Shown: positions 61,799-64,000 of the stretch, one piece after another
Layout of the letters: each line of letters opens with the position of its first letter
Position numbering within the stretch: the stretch's first letter is position 1
Source: Mangrovimonas aestuarii
GTDB taxonomy: Bacteria > Bacteroidota > Bacteroidia > Flavobacteriales > Flavobacteriaceae
DNA length: 64,000 nt
Assembly (NCBI RefSeq): GCF_028767185.1
Contig: NZ_JARACK010000003.1
Coordinates: 186,001 to 250,000 of the forward strand
Reading direction: 5' to 3'
Program-made: the position numbers and the translations under genes
The notes under the pieces: generated by a model
The model's input: the letters and a program-made list of their open reading frames with translations, nothing else
Database searches by the model: none
What the model was told of the DNA's origin: nothing

Positions 61799-63958
61799 TT
61801 ACCCTTTAATATCTTCCTTGGTTTTTCCAGGCAATACTTTAAATCCCATATTGTAAAGTGTAAAACCAAATATATCAGCATATTGCTCAATGGTTTTACT
61901 AATAGGTGTACCTGCACCGTGCCCTGCATCAGTTTCTATTCTAATCAATGTTGGGTTATCTCCCATCTGCTTACTCTGTAATTCTGCAGCAAACTTAAAA
62001 CTATGGGCTGGCACTACACGGTCGTCATGATCACCAGTGGTAACCAAAGTAGCGGGGTACTCTACACCTGCCTTTACATTATGTACAGGTGAATATCCTT
62101 TAAGGTACTCAAACATCTCTTTGCTGTCTTCCGCTGTTCCATAGTCGTATGCCCATCCTGCACCAGCAGTAAAGGTATGATAACGCAACATATCCATAAC
62201 GCCTACTGCAGGTAAAGCCACACTCATAAGGTCTGGACGCTGTGTCATTGTAGCTCCGACCAAAAGTCCTCCATTGGACCCTCCTCTAATCGCCAAATAT
62301 TCAGAAGAGGTATACTTGCTTTCTATCAAGTATTCTGCAGCAGCGATAAAATCATCAAATACATTTTGCTTTTGGGTTTTAGTTCCTGCATCGTGCCATT
62401 CTTTTCCATACTCTCCCCCTCCACGAAGGTTTGGCACAGCATATACACCTCCGTGTTCCATCCAAACGGCATTGGCAACACTAAAAGATGGCGTCAAGGA
62501 AACATTGAAACCTCCGTATCCATATAAAATGGTCGGATTCTTTCCGTCAAGCTCCAATCCCTTTTTGTAAGTTATCATCATAGGAACCTTTGTCCCGTCT
62601 TTTGAATTGTAAAACACCTGTTTGCTTTCATAGTCATCAGGATTGAAATTCACTTTTGGTTTTTTATAAACAGAAGAAACACCACTTTCCGGGTTAAAAC
62701 TGTAAATCGTTGAAGGTGTCTTATAATTTGTAAATGAGAAATAAAGCTCCTTATCTTCTTTCTTTCCTGAAAATCCCGAAGCAGATCCCTGACCAGGAAG
62801 TGAAATCTCACGAACCTTGTTTCCTTCGTAATCATACTGATTAACCTGCGATAGAGCATCTACCATATATAATGCGAAAATGTAACCAGCTCCTTTTGTT
62901 ACATTAAGCACATGATCTGTTTCTGGAATAAAGTCAACCCAATTATCTGGGGTTGGGTCTTTAGCATCTACAATAACAACTCTATTGTTGGCTGCATTTA
63001 AATTAGTAACTAAGTAAAGCTTATCTCCAACATTGTCAAGCAAACTAGTATTGCTATCCGTATGCTCCAAAATAGAAACCAAAGGACTATTCTCTTTTGT
63101 CAAGTCTTTTATGAATAGTTTATTCCCAGAGGTAGAAACTCTTGGTGATAGCAGAAGGTAATGATTGTCCTCGGTTACATGCGCATAGATATAACGGTGT
63201 TTTTCGTCCTCAGTCCCTCCATAAATCAAAGTATCTTCACTTTGAGGTGTTCCTAATTTATGATAGTACACTTTATGCTGGTCTGTTTTTGCCGAAAGTT
63301 CACTCCCCTCTGGCTTGTCGTAACTGGAATAGAAAAACCCTTCGTTAGCTTTCCAGGCAATTTGGGTAAACTTAATATCTACCAAGGTGTCTTCTACTAT
63401 GGTTTTATTTTCTGTATCCATCACCAGCAACTTTCTCCAATCACTACCTCCTTCTGAAATAGTATAGGCGGCAAGTTTCCCGTTTTCAGAAAACTGAATC
63501 TGCCCTAGAGAAGTCGTCCCGTCTTGACTAAACGTGTTAGGATCTAAGAACACTTCCTCTGCACCATCCTTACCTTTTTTACGGTAAAGCACAGATTGAT
63601 TTTGCAGTCCATTATTTTTGTAGAAGTAGGTATAATCACCTTCATTAAAAGGAGCACCTATACGCTCATAATTCCACATTTCCTTTAATTCTTTTTCAAG
63701 CTCTTTTCTGTATGGAATCTTATCTAAATAAGCGTAAGTCGCTTGGTTTTGTCGTTTAACCCAATCTTCGGTTTCTGAACTACGGTCGTCTTCCAACCAT
63801 CTATATGGATCTTTTACCTGTTCCCCAAAATAAGTGTCTGTTGTATCTACTGTTTTAGTGTCGGGATACTGCGATGTCATTGTTTTTTGTTCAGTGTTTT
63901 CCTGTTTGCACGCCACTAAGGCCAATGCCAAAAAAACGTTGGTTGCTAATAGTTTCAT
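61799..63958 (-). CDS. Prolyl oligopeptidase family lipoprotein (S9)
   Basis: 719 residues. Lipobox ALVAC with Cys17, so a lipoprotein. A seven-bladed propeller domain (about 80-440) precedes the alpha/beta hydrolase domain with Ser561 in GGSNGGLL, Asp646 in DHDDRV and His680 in DAGHGAG. Cleaves short proline-containing peptides, here outside the cytoplasm. A candidate -7 box TAATTTTG (minus strand) is at 63982-63989, 24 bases before the ATG; its -33 partner is beyond the window. Confidence 0.94.
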   Translation of the reverse strand: MKLLATNVFLALALVACKQENTEQKTMTSQYPDTKTVDTTDTYFGEQVKDPYRWLEDDRSSETEDWVKRQNQATYAYLDKIPYRKELEKELKEMWNYERIGAPFNEGDYTYFYKNNGLQNQSVLYRKKGKDGAEEVFLDPNTFSQDGTTSLGQIQFSENGKLAAYTISEGGSDWRKLLVMDTENKTIVEDTLVDIKFTQIAWKANEGFFYSSYDKPEGSELSAKTDQHKVYYHKLGTPQSEDTLIYGGTEDEKHRYIYAHVTEDNHYLLLSPRVSTSGNKLFIKDLTKENSPLVSILEHTDSNTSLLDNVGDKLYLVTNLNAANNRVVIVDAKDPTPDNWVDFIPETDHVLNVTKGAGYIFALYMVDALSQVNQYDYEGNKVREISLPGQGSASGFSGKKEDKELYFSFTNYKTPSTIYSFNPESGVSSVYKKPKVNFNPDDYESKQVFYNSKDGTKVPMMITYKKGLELDGKNPTILYGYGGFNVSLTPSFSVANAVWMEHGGVYAVPNLRGGGEYGKEWHDAGTKTQKQNVFDDFIAAAEYLIESKYTSSEYLAIRGGSNGGLLVGATMTQRPDLMSVALPAVGVMDMLRYHTFTAGAGWAYDYGTAEDSKEMFEYLKGYSPVHNVKAGVEYPATLVTTGDHDDRVVPAHSFKFAAELQSKQMGDNPTLIRIETDAGHGAGTPISKTIEQYADIFGFTLYNMGFKVLPGKTKEDIKG

Positions 63959-64000
63959 AAGGTTATTTTATGTAAGGCTATCAAAATTAACCAAAAAAGC

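Overview
The window is a chromosomal segment of a member of the Bacteroidota, most likely family Flavobacteriaceae. The signs are: a GldH-type gliding lipoprotein gene beside a PSP1/RicT gene, a giant secreted protein ending in a type IX secretion (T9SS) sorting domain, a TonB-dependent receptor with an N-terminal carboxypeptidase-like domain, an ExbB-ExbD-TonB operon, an Acr3-type arsenic operon with a DUF6428 gene, AT-rich intergenic DNA with TAnnTTTG-like -7 boxes, and many TAATG or ATGA stop/start overlaps. Species cannot be named from the sequence alone.

Layout. 1-7.1 kb (minus): the end of a radical SAM gene, then a tight six-gene directon read from right to left: AraC regulator, hemH, MATE exporter, hemJ, histidine kinase, crotonase. 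7.2-15.6 kb (plus): hemA-hemC-hemD-hemE-hemF, an outer-membrane-barrel-like gene overlapping hemF, hemB, a CNNM/CBS membrane protein and ogt. With hemH and hemJ, nearly all of heme synthesis from glutamyl-tRNA is here; hemL is not in the window. 15.8-24.5 kb: a TonB-dependent receptor, a FAD oxidoreductase, a phosphonatase-like HAD hydrolase, a medium-chain dehydrogenase, two paralogous XRE-cupin regulators and a DUF5690-type MFS permease. This looks like a self-contained uptake and catabolic island for an organophosphonate-type compound, with palindromic operator candidates at two places, and is the most interesting part of the window. 24.6-27.2 kb: arsenic resistance operon. 27.5-34.6 kb: a 1737-residue repeat-built T9SS substrate and an unrecognised 391-residue protein with a cationic amphipathic segment, both flanked by long non-coding stretches.

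35-64 kb is mostly housekeeping: serine hydrolase, exonuclease and double-ATPase ABC protein; 3-oxoacid CoA-transferase; PBP1A; gldH-ricT; trhO; the accC-accB-fabH-rpmF-DUF177 lipid/ribosome cluster; pdxA and ribE; a 69-residue PID-CTERM-like protein; tRNA-Val(TAC); exbB-exbD-tonB-folC; NhaD; a glutamate/leucine-type dehydrogenase; anmK; an acyl-CoA dehydrogenase; a retropepsin-MORN fusion; and a prolyl oligopeptidase lipoprotein.

Intrinsic terminators are easy to see after most transcription units and are listed. Promoter calls rest on the Bacteroidota consensus TTTG-N19-TAnnTTTG; only the trhO promoter matches it fully, so the others are tentative. No CRISPR array, insertion sequence or rRNA was seen.
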